Of a stretch of DNA of 64,000 nt, positions 7,182 through 16,317 are shown piece after piece. The DNA is from Dyella halodurans (GTDB taxonomy: Bacteria; Pseudomonadota; Gammaproteobacteria; Xanthomonadales; Rhodanobacteraceae), in the NCBI RefSeq assembly GCF_026283925.1, contig NZ_JAPDPF010000004.1, forward strand, positions 124,001 to 188,000. The letters are read 5' to 3'. Made by a program: the position numbers and the translations under genes. Position 1 is the first letter of the stretch, and every line of letters begins with the position of its first letter. The notes beneath the pieces are model-generated. The model saw nothing but the letters and a program-made list of their open reading frames with translations. It made no database searches and was not told the origin of the DNA.

Positions 7182-8270
7182 ATGCCTGATTCGTCCGACA
7201 CGTCACCGCCGCCGCACCCGTTCTTGCGCTGGACCGTGATCGCCATTGCCGTCACGGTCCTGGCTCTAGCGTTTGCCTACGTCGCCGGCTGGCTCACGCC
7301 GCAGCGACTGACACCGCAGCGCATGGTCAGCGACCTGCAGACCAACAGCGGCCTGTATCCCGGATTCCGCCGCAATCATGCCAAGGGCGTCTGCGTCGCC
7401 GGCTATTTCGAAGGCAACGGAGCGGCGTCTGCCTATTCCACGGCGTCCGTCTTCGAGAAGGCCAGAACGCCAGTGATAGGCCGCTTTTCGATACCCGGCG
7501 GTAACCCTTATGCGCCGGACGGCGGCACGCCGGTTCGCGCTCTGGGGCTTCGCTTCAACCTGCCCAACGGCCAACAATGGCGCACGGCCATGATCAACAC
7601 ACCCGTGTTCATCGTTTCGACTCCCGCAGCATTCAACCAGCTGACCGTGGCGACTCGCCCTGATCCGGCTACCGGCAAACCCGACCCCGCACGCGCTGGC
7701 GCCTTCTTTGCTTCCCATCCTGAAACTGCAGCATTTCTCGGCTGGGCCAAGACCAACAAGCCTTCGGCAAGCTTTGCGACCGATCGCTACGACGCCCTCA
7801 ACGCGTTCTATTTCGTCGACACCCACGGGCAACAACACGCGGTGCGCTGGCGCTTCGAGCCGGAGGCCAAGGACGAAGCCGGTGCAGGTCCGAAGGCCGA
7901 CGACAACGACTATCTTTCGCAGGACTTGCGGCAACGCCTCGCGACCACACCGCAACGTTGGCACTTGCTGGTGACGCTGGCCGCGCCCGGCGATCCGACC
8001 AACGATGCCACCAAGATGTGGCCTGCCGACCGCACGACCATCGATGCCGGCACCCTGGTCATCGAAAGCGAACAAGCGCAGGACAACGCCCCCTGCCGCG
8101 ACATCAACTTCGATCCCACCATCCTCCCCGCAGGCATCGTCATCTCCGATGACCCCTTGCTGCCGGCACGCTCGGCGGCCTACGCGGATTCCTATCTGCG
8201 TCGCACCCGCGAAGAAGCGCGACTCCCCGGCGTAGCCCATGCCGATACGCCCAAGCCGGAGACCAAGTGA
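7182..8270 (+). CDS. Membrane-anchored catalase-family peroxidase (SrpA-like)
   Basis: 362 residues, shorter than true catalases (about 480 or more). One N-terminal transmembrane helix (about 16-36) has a short cytoplasmic tail, so the heme domain faces the periplasm. The distal His lies in RRNHAKGV (His66), and the proximal Tyr is probably in AAYADSYLRR (Tyr334 or Tyr338). The motifs FFASHPETAAFLGW and NAFYFV are typical of the catalase-related peroxidase group. The next gene, a cytochrome b561, overlaps its stop codon by one base. This suggests electron delivery from the quinol pool to a periplasmic peroxidase; that role is inferred from context. Confidence 0.88.
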   Translation: MPDSSDTSPPPHPFLRWTVIAIAVTVLALAFAYVAGWLTPQRLTPQRMVSDLQTNSGLYPGFRRNHAKGVCVAGYFEGNGAASAYSTASVFEKARTPVIGRFSIPGGNPYAPDGGTPVRALGLRFNLPNGQQWRTAMINTPVFIVSTPAAFNQLTVATRPDPATGKPDPARAGAFFASHPETAAFLGWAKTNKPSASFATDRYDALNAFYFVDTHGQQHAVRWRFEPEAKDEAGAGPKADDNDYLSQDLRQRLATTPQRWHLLVTLAAPGDPTNDATKMWPADRTTIDAGTLVIESEQAQDNAPCRDINFDPTILPAGIVISDDPLLPARSAAYADSYLRRTREEARLPGVAHADTPKPETK

Positions 8271-8890
8271 TGACTGCACCCAGGGCTTTCCATCCGCTGG
8301 CGCGCCTGCTGCACTGGACCATGGCCGTGCTGGTGCTGACGATGTTGTTCATCGGCGTGGGCATGGTCTCGACGGTATCGTCGAAGCATCAGTGGCTGCT
8401 CGCCATCCACAAGCCACTCGGCATCACCATCCTGCTGCTGGTCGTGTTGCGCATCATGGTGCGCCTGCGATTCCAGCCACCGGCGCTGCCTGCGGACATG
8501 CCTGCCTTGATGAAGTTTGCCGCCCACGCATCGCACTGGCTGCTGTATGCCTTGATGCTGGCCATGCCGCTGATCGGCTGGGCGATGCTGTCGGCCGGCG
8601 GCTATCCGGTGATGCTTAGCAGCTCGTGGCGACTGCCGGCGATACTCCCCGCGAGCCCGGTGCTATTCGCCTGGTTGCGCGAGGCGCACCAATACCTCGC
8701 CTACCTGTTCTTCCTCACCATTCTTGGGCATATGGGGGCTGCGCTCTATCACGCCCTGATTCGGCGCGATGACGTGTATCCCAGCATGACGACCGGCTTC
8801 CCTGCTCCCGTCGAGATTGCGGAAAAGCCGCTGGAGCATATCGAGCCACCGGCACCGGAGGTCCTGCCTCCGTCCGATAACGCCGGCTGA
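8270..8890 (+). CDS. Cytochrome b561 family protein
   Basis: 206 residues from the ATG at 8270, which overlaps the upstream TGA (TGATG); a GTG three bases earlier is less likely. There are four transmembrane helices with candidate heme-axial His at 15 (LLHW), 47 (IHKP), 89 (ASHW), 140 (EAHQY), 154 and 161. The C-terminal tail is Pro-rich and cytoplasmic or periplasmic. The family moves electrons between quinol and periplasmic partners through two b hemes. Tight coupling to the catalase-like gene makes that protein the probable partner. Confidence 0.9.
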   Translation: MTAPRAFHPLARLLHWTMAVLVLTMLFIGVGMVSTVSSKHQWLLAIHKPLGITILLLVVLRIMVRLRFQPPALPADMPALMKFAAHASHWLLYALMLAMPLIGWAMLSAGGYPVMLSSSWRLPAILPASPVLFAWLREAHQYLAYLFFLTILGHMGAALYHALIRRDDVYPSMTTGFPAPVEIAEKPLEHIEPPAPEVLPPSDNAG

Positions 8891-9475
8891 TCAGCGTTCG
8901 CGCGCACGCATGGCACGCGTGCGCGCGGCCCGGGTCGCGCCTGCCGAACGCCCGGTGGCGCCCCTGGCACCCGAGGCTTTCTTTGCGGCCGCCTTGGATC
9001 CTGCTGCCTTCCTCGTGCGCGCGGCCTTTTTGACTGAGGCGGAACGCTCTGCCGCCGTACGCGCCGAAGCCGCTTTACGGGCCTGCCGCGACAACGCCGT
9101 CGTCGAGGCGGCAGCGCTCCCCTCACGCTTCAACGCATTCGTGGACGCGCGGCTGCGTGTACGCGAGGTTTGCTTCGCCGTCTTCTTCGCCGCGGCCTTC
9201 TTGGCCACGGGTTTCTTGCGCGCGCTCTTCTTGCCTGCCGCCTTCTTGGCCGGCACATCGATGCCGGCACGACGCGCCTCGGACAAACCGATGGCTATGG
9301 CTTGCCTGGCCGAGCGCGCGCCATGCTTGCCTTGGCGAATATGCTCGATTTCCTCGCGCACGAACTCACCGGCCTGGGTACTGGCCGACTTGCCTTCACG
9401 CTCGTCCTTGCGCGCACGAGCCAGGGCTTTTTCACTGGGCATCACGCTGCTCCGAAGACGGGAAGAGGTAGCCAT
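8891..9475 (-). CDS. DUF6496 protein with Lys/Ala-rich histone-like tail
   Basis: 194 residues from the ATG at 9475 (MATSSRLRSS); the Met at 9442 (MPSEKAL) is also possible. The N-terminal ~70 residues match DUF6496 (ARARKDEREGKSAS, QAGEFVREEIEHIRQGKHGAR, QAIAIGLSEARRAGI). The rest is a low-complexity tail of AAKK, KKPVAKK and ARTR repeats, like histone H1 or AlgP-type DNA-binding tails. It probably binds DNA non-specifically. It is convergent with the b561 gene, and the two stops abut with no gap. Confidence 0.82.
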   Translation of the reverse strand: MATSSRLRSSVMPSEKALARARKDEREGKSASTQAGEFVREEIEHIRQGKHGARSARQAIAIGLSEARRAGIDVPAKKAAGKKSARKKPVAKKAAAKKTAKQTSRTRSRASTNALKREGSAAASTTALSRQARKAASARTAAERSASVKKAARTRKAAGSKAAAKKASGARGATGRSAGATRAARTRAMRARER

Positions 9476-9533
9476 GCTGCAGCTTCTGCCGTGAAGTGTG
9501 GGGCAAGGAAAGCTCAAGATGCCGCAATGCGCT

Positions 9534-11393
9534 TCACGCGATGGCACTGTCCTCAGCCGGATCTTCCGCCGCGACGAAGCCGCCGGTCTGCCGCTGCCAC
9601 AGTCGCGCATACAGGCCGCCACGCGCGATCAGCTCCGCGTGCGAGCCGGTTTCCACGATTTGGCCCTTGTCCATCACCACCAGGCGGTCCATGCGTGCGA
9701 TGGTGGACAGACGATGGGCGATCGCGATCACGGTCTTGCCGCGCATCAGCAGGTCGAGACTTTCCTGGATGGCTGCTTCGGCCTCGGAATCCAGCGCCGA
9801 GGTCGCCTCATCGAGGATCAGGATCGGGGCGTCCTTCAGCAATACGCGGGCAATCGCGACACGCTGGCGCTGGCCGCCGCTAAGCTTGACGCCGCGCTCG
9901 CCCACATGCGCGTCGTAACCGCTGCGACCCTCGCCATCCACCAGTTGCGGAATGAATTCGTCGGCGCGCGCCTTGCGCACCGCCTCGATCATCTGCGCCT
10001 CGGTCGCGTCGGGGCGGCCGTACAGCAGGTTGTCGCGCACCGAGCGATGCAGCAAGGAGGTGTCCTGGGTCACCACGCCGATCTGCGCGCGCAGGCTTTC
10101 CTGGGTGACCTTCGCGATGTCCTGGCCGTCGATGAGGATGCGCCCGCCTTCCAGGTCGTACAGCCGCAACAGCACGTTCACCAAGGTGGACTTGCCGGCG
10201 CCAGACGGGCCGATGACGCCGATCTTCTCGCCGCCGCGCACCGACAGGTTCAGCCCGGCGATCACGCCGCCCTTCTTGCCGTAATGGAAGTGGATGTCCT
10301 CGAAGCGCGCGGCGCCCGCGGTCACCTCCAGCGGCATGGCGCCGTCCTGGTCCTGCACCGCACGCGGCCTGGAGATGGTCTCGATGCCGTCCTGCACCGT
10401 GCCCACGTTCTCGAAGATGCCGTTGACCACCCACATGATCCAGCCGGACATGTTGTTGATGCGGATGACCAGGCCGGTGGACAGCGCAATCGCGCCCACG
10501 GTGACCTTGCCCTGGCTCCACAGCCAGATCGCCAGCGCCGAGGTGCCGACGATGAGGAATCCGTTGATGATGGTGATGGAGGCGTCCATCGCCGTGGTGA
10601 GACGCGTCATCGAACGCATGCGCTTGATCTGTTCGCCCATCGCATCGGCCACGTAAGCCTCCTCGCGCTGGGTATGCGCAAACAGCTTCAGCGTGAGGAT
10701 ATTGCTGTAACCGTCGACGATACGACCCATCAGGCGCGAGCGCGCCTCGGACTGCCGCCACGAACGTTCCTTGGTGCGCGGCACGAAGTAAGCGAGCGTC
10801 AGCACATAGGCCAGCAACCACACCACCAGTGGCGCGGCCAGCCAGAAGTCCGCCTTGGCGAACATCACGATGGCGCTGCCGGTATAGATGGCCACGTACC
10901 AGATGGCATCGACGATCTGCACGGCCGATTCGCGCAGTGCACCCGAAGTCTGCATGATGCGATTGGCGATGCGGCCGGCGTAGTCGTTCTGGAAAAAACC
11001 CAGGCTCTGGCGGATCACGTAGCGGTGGTTCTGCCAGCGGATGCGGTTGGTGAGGTTGGGCACGATGGCCTGGTTCACCAGCAGGTCGTGCAGCCCAATC
11101 AGCACCGGCCGCGCGAGCAGGGCCACGAAGCCCATCCACAGCAGCTCGCGACCATGCTGCTGGAAGAAGTCGGCCGTCGGCGCCCCCTTGGCCATGTCGA
11201 CGATGCTGCCGATGAAGCCGAACAGCGACACCTCGACGATGGCCACGCCAAAGCCCACCACCAGCGCGGCGGCGAACACCGGCCAGACCTGACGCAAGTA
11301 GAACACGTAGAAGCGCCACACCGATGCGGGCGGCATGCCGTCGACGGGCTCCTTGAAGGCGTCGATCAGCGATTCGAACCAACGGAACAGCAT
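9534..11393 (-). CDS. ABC exporter, fused permease and ATPase (MsbA/multidrug type)
   Basis: 619 residues. The N-terminal six-helix transmembrane domain (about 30-340) is followed by an ATPase domain: Walker A GPSGAGKST at 395-403, signature LSGGQ at about 504, Walker B LILDE at 525-529, and an H-loop His in AIAHRLS. It is a half-transporter and should dimerise. Substrate unknown; the family covers lipid A, drugs and peptides. It is divergent from a PadR regulator, with a clear operator between them, an arrangement common for PadR-controlled multidrug exporters. Confidence 0.93.
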   Translation of the reverse strand: MLFRWFESLIDAFKEPVDGMPPASVWRFYVFYLRQVWPVFAAALVVGFGVAIVEVSLFGFIGSIVDMAKGAPTADFFQQHGRELLWMGFVALLARPVLIGLHDLLVNQAIVPNLTNRIRWQNHRYVIRQSLGFFQNDYAGRIANRIMQTSGALRESAVQIVDAIWYVAIYTGSAIVMFAKADFWLAAPLVVWLLAYVLTLAYFVPRTKERSWRQSEARSRLMGRIVDGYSNILTLKLFAHTQREEAYVADAMGEQIKRMRSMTRLTTAMDASITIINGFLIVGTSALAIWLWSQGKVTVGAIALSTGLVIRINNMSGWIMWVVNGIFENVGTVQDGIETISRPRAVQDQDGAMPLEVTAGAARFEDIHFHYGKKGGVIAGLNLSVRGGEKIGVIGPSGAGKSTLVNVLLRLYDLEGGRILIDGQDIAKVTQESLRAQIGVVTQDTSLLHRSVRDNLLYGRPDATEAQMIEAVRKARADEFIPQLVDGEGRSGYDAHVGERGVKLSGGQRQRVAIARVLLKDAPILILDEATSALDSEAEAAIQESLDLLMRGKTVIAIAHRLSTIARMDRLVVMDKGQIVETGSHAELIARGGLYARLWQRQTGGFVAAEDPAEDSAIA

Positions 11394-11507
11394 GGGGATC
11401 GTCCTTGGAATGCGTATGGGGAATAGCTACTGCGTGAAGGCGCGGCGTCGCCGTTTCAAGCAAAAACTGAACAAGGCACTGACTGGCCTTGCATTTGGGA
11501 AATCTTA

Positions 11508-11555
11508 CGATATATCTTAAGACCGTTACTTAAGACTGTTACTTAAGACATATCG
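11508..11555. promoter_or_regulatory. PadR-type operator: 14-bp inverted repeat plus three CTTAAGAC units
   Basis: cgatatatcttaag (11508-11521) and cttaagacatatcg (11542-11555) form a 14-bp inverted repeat with one mismatch. Inside it cttaagac recurs at 11516, 11529 and 11542, exactly 13 bp apart. It lies 10 bp before the padR ATG and 115 bp before the exporter ATG, so it can repress both. Confidence 0.72.
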
Positions 11556-11565
11556 GAGTCATCCC

Positions 11566-12213
11566 ATGCGATTTCGTCATCTGTTTGATCGTCATCACCC
11601 CCACCACCATCACCCAGCTTGCGACGCCTGGGCCCGCGAGGCCATGGGCATCGGCCGCGGGCGCGGCTTCGGCCGTGGCTTCGGCCGCGGCTTCGGCGAC
11701 GACGAGGGCCCGGGCGGCCGCGACGGCATGGGTGGTCGTTTCCGCGGCGGCCGCGTGTTCGGCCACGGCGACCTCAAGCTGATCCTGCTGGCGCTGATCG
11801 CCGAGCAGCCTCGCCACGGCTACGAACTGATCCGCACCATCGAGGAGATGTTCGACGGCGCCTACGCACCCAGCCCGGGCGCGGTCTACCCCACGCTCAC
11901 CCTGCTCGAGGAAATGGGCCATGCCAGCGTGGAAAGCGCCGACGGCAAGAAGCTTTACGCCGTGACCGACGAGGGCAAGGCCTTCCTCGCCGCCAACAAG
12001 GAGGCCGTCGATGCAGTGATGTCGCGCATGCAACATACGGCGCAGATGTTCGCGCGGGCCGCAGCGCCCATGGCCTTGCGCGAAGCGATGCATAGCCTAA
12101 AGCGTGCGCTGTTCATGCATGGCGGACCCTGGAATGCCGCCGAAGTGAAGCGCGTGCTGGGCATCATCCGAAAAGCCGCCGACGACATCGCACAAGGCAA
12201 CAAGGATGCCTGA
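11566..12213 (+). CDS. PadR-family transcriptional regulator
   Basis: 215 residues. An unusual N-terminal extension (about 1-65) is His-rich (HHPHHHH) and then Gly/Arg-rich (GRGRGFGRGFGRGFG). The PadR winged helix follows at about 68-140 (DLKLILLALIAEQPRHGYELI, SPGAVYPTLTLLEEMG), then a dimerisation helix. PadR proteins repress exporter or detoxification genes and release DNA on binding small molecules. It is divergent from the ABC exporter. The His-rich head may bind metal, as in some other PadR proteins, but this is untested. Shine-Dalgarno ggag precedes the ATG. Confidence 0.92.
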   Translation: MRFRHLFDRHHPHHHHPACDAWAREAMGIGRGRGFGRGFGRGFGDDEGPGGRDGMGGRFRGGRVFGHGDLKLILLALIAEQPRHGYELIRTIEEMFDGAYAPSPGAVYPTLTLLEEMGHASVESADGKKLYAVTDEGKAFLAANKEAVDAVMSRMQHTAQMFARAAAPMALREAMHSLKRALFMHGGPWNAAEVKRVLGIIRKAADDIAQGNKDA

Positions 12214-12233
12214 GCCGCACCGGCCGCCGCCGA

Positions 12234-12920
12234 CTAGCGGCGGCGATCTCGCCGCGAAGCCAGGCGGTCGGCCAGACGTGTCGGCTCCGGCAATCGATAC
12301 TTCGTACAGCACGCCAGCACCAGCTCCGGCGCGGCCTGCATGCTTACCCGGTGCCCAGGCGAGATAATCAGCGGCCGTACCTTGTCCTTGCTACGAAGTA
12401 CGCAGCCGATGACCTCGTCCTGGTAGTGCAGCGGTACGCGGTCGCCCCGCAGCATGCCGACGTCCTGATGGACACCGACCAGGATCGACTTTGCCACGCC
12501 GATGGTCGGCAAATCCGTCACCACGCCCAGATGTGAGGCGATGCCAAGACGACGTGGATGCGCGATGCCTTGGCCGTCGACGAAGACCAGGTCGGGGGTT
12601 GCGGGCAGTTGTTCCAGGGCCTCCAACAAGGCGGGTAGCTCGCGGAACGAAAGCAGGCCCGGGATATACGGCATGCGCGTGGGCAGCCGTGCAATCACTT
12701 CCGCCAAAGGCGCCAGGGTCACTGCATCGAGCAGTACGGCAGCGGCGCGTGTCACTGCGCCCTCTTCCTCGAAGCCGACATCGACACCGGCGATGAGTCG
12801 TAACGGCGGACGATCGTCGACGAGTCGCAGCTTCGCGGCGAGCTCGGTCTGCAAAGCGCGGGCCTTGGCCACGCTTCCGTCCCAGGCGGGTACGGCGTCG
12901 GTCGGTAAGGCGTGCTTCAT
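12234..12920 (-). CDS. nfi: Endonuclease V
   Basis: 228 residues from the ATG at 12920; a longer frame is open but lacks family similarity. It cleaves DNA one base 3' of deoxyinosine and related lesions. The active-site carboxylates are visible: Asp47 (GVDVGF), Glu94 (LSFRE) and Asp115 ([11 protein letters not shown]). The wedge PYIP is at 84-87, followed by GLLSF. It is convergent with the PadR gene (20-bp gap) and divergent from the mechanosensitive channel gene. Confidence 0.95.
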   Translation of the reverse strand: MKHALPTDAVPAWDGSVAKARALQTELAAKLRLVDDRPPLRLIAGVDVGFEEEGAVTRAAAVLLDAVTLAPLAEVIARLPTRMPYIPGLLSFRELPALLEALEQLPATPDLVFVDGQGIAHPRRLGIASHLGVVTDLPTIGVAKSILVGVHQDVGMLRGDRVPLHYQDEVIGCVLRSKDKVRPLIISPGHRVSMQAAPELVLACCTKYRLPEPTRLADRLASRRDRRR

Positions 12921-13016
12921 GGCGATAACGTGAATAAGGGACGCCGAAGCTGTCGTCAAGGCATCCATTCATGTTCACGCATTGACCCATCCTTGGCGCG
13001 CCGGGATCATGCCGGC

Positions 13017-15452
13017 ATGCCTATCCTGCTTCGCTTCCTGCTGGTCCTGCTCCTCGCCACCGGTGGCGTCGCCCCCGCATGGGCCCAGGACGCCCAGAAT
13101 ACCGCCCAGATCCCGCAGGCCGCGGCGGTCAATCCCGATCAGCTCAGCACCCAGCTTGACCAGATCAAGCAGGGCCTGACTGACCGCACCAAGGTAACGG
13201 ACAGCCTGCTGACCGATGCCCGTACCAAGGCTTCAGCGATCCAGCAGCAGGCGGACCAGCTGACGGCCAGCCTTACTCCTCAGCGGGACACGCTTCAGGC
13301 CAAGCTCGACGTGCTGGGCAAGCCACCGGAGAAAGGTGAGCCGGCTGAAACACCCGAAGTCGCCAGCCAGCGCAAGCAACTCAACAAGGACAAGGCTGAC
13401 CTGGTCGGCCAGATCACCCGCGCAAAGTCCCTTAGCCTGGAAAGCCAGCAGCTGATCAACCAGATCGCGGCACTGCGCCGCGACCTGTTCCAGGCGCAGA
13501 TCAGCCAGCGCACGGCCTCGCCGCTGAGCATGGCGTTCTGGTCCCAACTGGGTGAGAACCTGGCCGATGATCGCGCCAATTTGGCGGCACTCGGCACGAC
13601 TTTGATCGGCGCGTTTGCGCAAGCCTGGCAGCCGTCCAACCGCACCCCGTTCATGCTCTGCCTGTTGGCTGCCGTGCTGCTGTTGGCGGCCGGCCGACGC
13701 CTGCTCGAGCACCAGATCCTCGATCTGGCCAGCAAGCATCTGCCCGCCGGGCATCTTCGCCGCAGCGCCATGGCCCTGCTGATCACCCTGGGCACGACGC
13801 TCACCTACGGGATTGCCGCGTGGCTGGTCTATCTGGCGGTGAACTGGAATGGCGTCTTCAACCAGGACCTGGACGATCTCGCACGTCCCACCGTCTACCT
13901 GATGTTCTTCGCTGCCACCTTGGCCGGGCTGGGCCGGGCCTTGCTCAGCGTAAGGCGCCCCTCGTGGCGCTTGCCGCCCGTCTCGGACGATCTGGCCCGC
14001 CGCCTGTGGCCTTTCCCGACGCTGCTTGCCTACAGCACCCTGCTGCTGTTCGTGTTTGAACGCATCAACAACAATATCGGCGCCAGCGTCGCGATGGCGG
14101 TGGCCTCCAATGCGTTCTTCGCCCTCCTCATCGGCGTGCTGTTCACCGCCGCGCTGATCCGCATGGGACGCGCTCGACGTGCCCTGATCGCTGGCGGAGA
14201 CATGCCGGCCAAGCGACCGTTGTGGGTCGGCCTGCTGGTGGCGGCAGCCTTCGTGGGTACCTTGCTGATCTTCATCAGCGTGGCCTTCGGCTATATCGCC
14301 CTGGCGTTTTTCGTGGCGCGCCAGATGATACGCGCCGGCTTTGTCATCGCCGCGCTCTATCTGTTGATGCACCTGATCAACGATCTATGCGAAACGCTGC
14401 TCGCGCCTGATTCGCGCAGCGGCACGCGCATGCAGGATACGTTTGGCATTTCCCCGCCACGATTGGAGCAAAGTGCCACCATCTTGTCGGGTGTGGCCCG
14501 GGCGTTTCTGCTGTTGCTGGCGCTGCCGGTCCTACTCGCGCCGGATAGCTTGGGCGTGTCCGACCTGGTGGATCGTGGCTCGCGCCTGTTTGCCGGCCGC
14601 ACGCTGGGCTCGCTGCCGATCGATCCCGGCAATATCTTCAACGCGCTGATGGTGTTGCTGACCGGCGCCATCATCGTTCGCATCATCAAGCGCTGGCTGA
14701 GCAAGCAACTGCTGCCCAAGACCTCGCTCGACGTCGGCATGCAGACGTCCATCGTCACGTTGCTGGGCTATGTCGGCGGCATCCTGGTCTTCGTGCTGAT
14801 GCTGGGCGCGCTGCAAGTGAACGTGCAGAGTATTGCCTGGGTGGCCAGCGCCCTGTCCGTCGGTATCGGTTTTGGCCTGCAGGCCATCGTGCAGAATTTC
14901 ATCTCCGGCCTGATCCTGCTGGCCGAGCGTCCGGTCAAGGTCGGCGACTGGATCAGCATCACCGGCGTGGAAGGCGATGTCCGTCGCATCAATGTGCGCG
15001 CCACCGAAATCCAGCTCTCCGATCGTTCCACCATGATCGTGCCCAACTCGCAGCTGATTACGCAGAATGTACGCAACGTGACCCTGGCCAATGCCCTCGG
15101 CCGGGTGCAGATACGCTTGCCGATGCCGATGAGCTCGGATCCCGCCAAGGTGCGACAGATCATCCTGGACATCCTGCGCAATCACCCGGCCACGCTGAAT
15201 GCGCCCTCGCCCAGCGTGCAGCTGGACAACGTCGACGGTGGTTCGATGATGTTTGTCTGCACCGCCTACGTCAGCAGCCCGCGCAACGCCAGCGACGTGA
15301 AGAGCGACGTGCTGTTCGAAATCATCGATCGCCTGCACAAGGCCAATCAGCCGTTGACCACACCGCAGGACATGGTGGTGCGCACCATGGCGCAGGAAAA
15401 GGCCGTGGAGGCTAATCCGCCGACCACGGTGATACCCGGCAACAAGACCTGA
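13017..15452 (+). CDS. Large mechanosensitive ion channel, MscS family
   Basis: 811 residues from the ATG at 13017. Signal peptide with likely cleavage after AWA (residue 23). A periplasmic coiled-coil region rich in Gln, Lys and Asp (about 30-190) is followed by about ten transmembrane helices (200-600) and the MscS pore and cytoplasmic domain. The pore helix and the conserved FGLQAIVQNFISGLILL segment start at about 619, followed by RPVKVGDWI. The long MscK/DUF3772-type organisation suggests extra sensing. It releases solutes on hypo-osmotic shock from the inner membrane. Monocistronic by spacing. Confidence 0.93.
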   Translation: MPILLRFLLVLLLATGGVAPAWAQDAQNTAQIPQAAAVNPDQLSTQLDQIKQGLTDRTKVTDSLLTDARTKASAIQQQADQLTASLTPQRDTLQAKLDVLGKPPEKGEPAETPEVASQRKQLNKDKADLVGQITRAKSLSLESQQLINQIAALRRDLFQAQISQRTASPLSMAFWSQLGENLADDRANLAALGTTLIGAFAQAWQPSNRTPFMLCLLAAVLLLAAGRRLLEHQILDLASKHLPAGHLRRSAMALLITLGTTLTYGIAAWLVYLAVNWNGVFNQDLDDLARPTVYLMFFAATLAGLGRALLSVRRPSWRLPPVSDDLARRLWPFPTLLAYSTLLLFVFERINNNIGASVAMAVASNAFFALLIGVLFTAALIRMGRARRALIAGGDMPAKRPLWVGLLVAAAFVGTLLIFISVAFGYIALAFFVARQMIRAGFVIAALYLLMHLINDLCETLLAPDSRSGTRMQDTFGISPPRLEQSATILSGVARAFLLLLALPVLLAPDSLGVSDLVDRGSRLFAGRTLGSLPIDPGNIFNALMVLLTGAIIVRIIKRWLSKQLLPKTSLDVGMQTSIVTLLGYVGGILVFVLMLGALQVNVQSIAWVASALSVGIGFGLQAIVQNFISGLILLAERPVKVGDWISITGVEGDVRRINVRATEIQLSDRSTMIVPNSQLITQNVRNVTLANALGRVQIRLPMPMSSDPAKVRQIILDILRNHPATLNAPSPSVQLDNVDGGSMMFVCTAYVSSPRNASDVKSDVLFEIIDRLHKANQPLTTPQDMVVRTMAQEKAVEANPPTTVIPGNKT

Positions 15453-15501
15453 CAGCGCCAGCCCATCGGCCTAAACTCCGGCTATCGCCAGGAGTCTGCC
15501 G

Positions 15502-16317
15502 ATGGGACATCACGTAGTCGCACCCGCGCCGCCACTCGATGCCCTCATCTCCCGCTTGTGGGATTGGGAGATGCCACCGGCCGCGCATCACTACGAGCGC
15601 GTGCTGCCGACGCCCGGCGCGGCGCTGATCATCAATCTCCACGAAAACGAAACTCGTGTGTACTCCGATGACACGGAGCGTCGCTGCGCGCGTGCGCCTG
15701 CCGCCGTCATCGGCGGTCCCTGCCTGCGCAGTCAGATCATCGACACCGCGGAACAGGTCCACGTGATGGGGGTGGTTTTTCACCCCGGTGGAGCGCATGC
15801 GCTGACCGGCGAGGACCATGCCGCCCTGGTCGAGCGCGATATCGGCCTCGAGGATATTTTCGGCAGCTGTGCGCACCAGCTACGCGAGCGCCTGCTCAAC
15901 ACGGCTGACGCCAGGTCGCGGCTTGGCATACTCGAGCAGTGGCTGGCGGCACGCGTGAAACTGCCGCAGCTGGCACCGGAGGTGCTTCATGCCCTCGATG
16001 AAATCGCCCGTCAACCGCAAGTGGCCCGCATTGGCCCGCTGGTTCGCGACATCGGCCTTTCCGACTATCGCTTCGGGCGCCTGTTTCGCCGACAGGTGGG
16101 CATGGGGCCCAAGCGCTACGCCCGACTGGTGCGCTTTCGCGGCGTGATCGACGCGGTGTATCGCCGCTCCTCGGTGGACTGGACTGCCGTGGCGCTCGAC
16201 GGCGGCTATGGTGATCAGGCACATCTGGTGCACGAGTTCCGCGATTTTTCAGGGATGACGCCGACGGCCTTCATGGCGGCGCGGGGGCCATATCCGAACC
16301 ATGTGCCGTTGGAGTGA
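15502..16317 (+). CDS. AraC-family transcriptional regulator
   Basis: 271 residues. The N-terminal sensory domain (about 1-155) has the DUF6597-like features PPLDALISRLWDWE and VMGVVFHPGGAHAL. The C-terminal AraC double HTH (about 165-260) includes LSDYRFGRLFRRQVGMGPKRYARL and AVALDGGYGDQAHLVHEFRDFSGMTPTAF. Shine-Dalgarno caggag precedes the ATG. The target genes are not evident; its neighbours are unrelated. Confidence 0.9.
   Translation: MGHHVVAPAPPLDALISRLWDWEMPPAAHHYERVLPTPGAALIINLHENETRVYSDDTERRCARAPAAVIGGPCLRSQIIDTAEQVHVMGVVFHPGGAHALTGEDHAALVERDIGLEDIFGSCAHQLRERLLNTADARSRLGILEQWLAARVKLPQLAPEVLHALDEIARQPQVARIGPLVRDIGLSDYRFGRLFRRQVGMGPKRYARLVRFRGVIDAVYRRSSVDWTAVALDGGYGDQAHLVHEFRDFSGMTPTAFMAARGPYPNHVPLE

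Noticed and set aside
7048..7239. A short frame just before the peroxidase gene
   Set aside because: It overlaps the peroxidase start in another frame and has no sensible product; the region more likely holds the promoter.
9498..11426. A 642-residue plus-strand frame opposite the ABC exporter
   Set aside because: Antisense frame; the minus-strand product has complete Walker and signature motifs, the plus-strand one has none.
11619..12095. An Arg-rich alternative frame inside the PadR gene
   Set aside because: Composition of an out-of-frame reading of the GC-rich Gly/Arg tract; the PadR frame has clear domain motifs.
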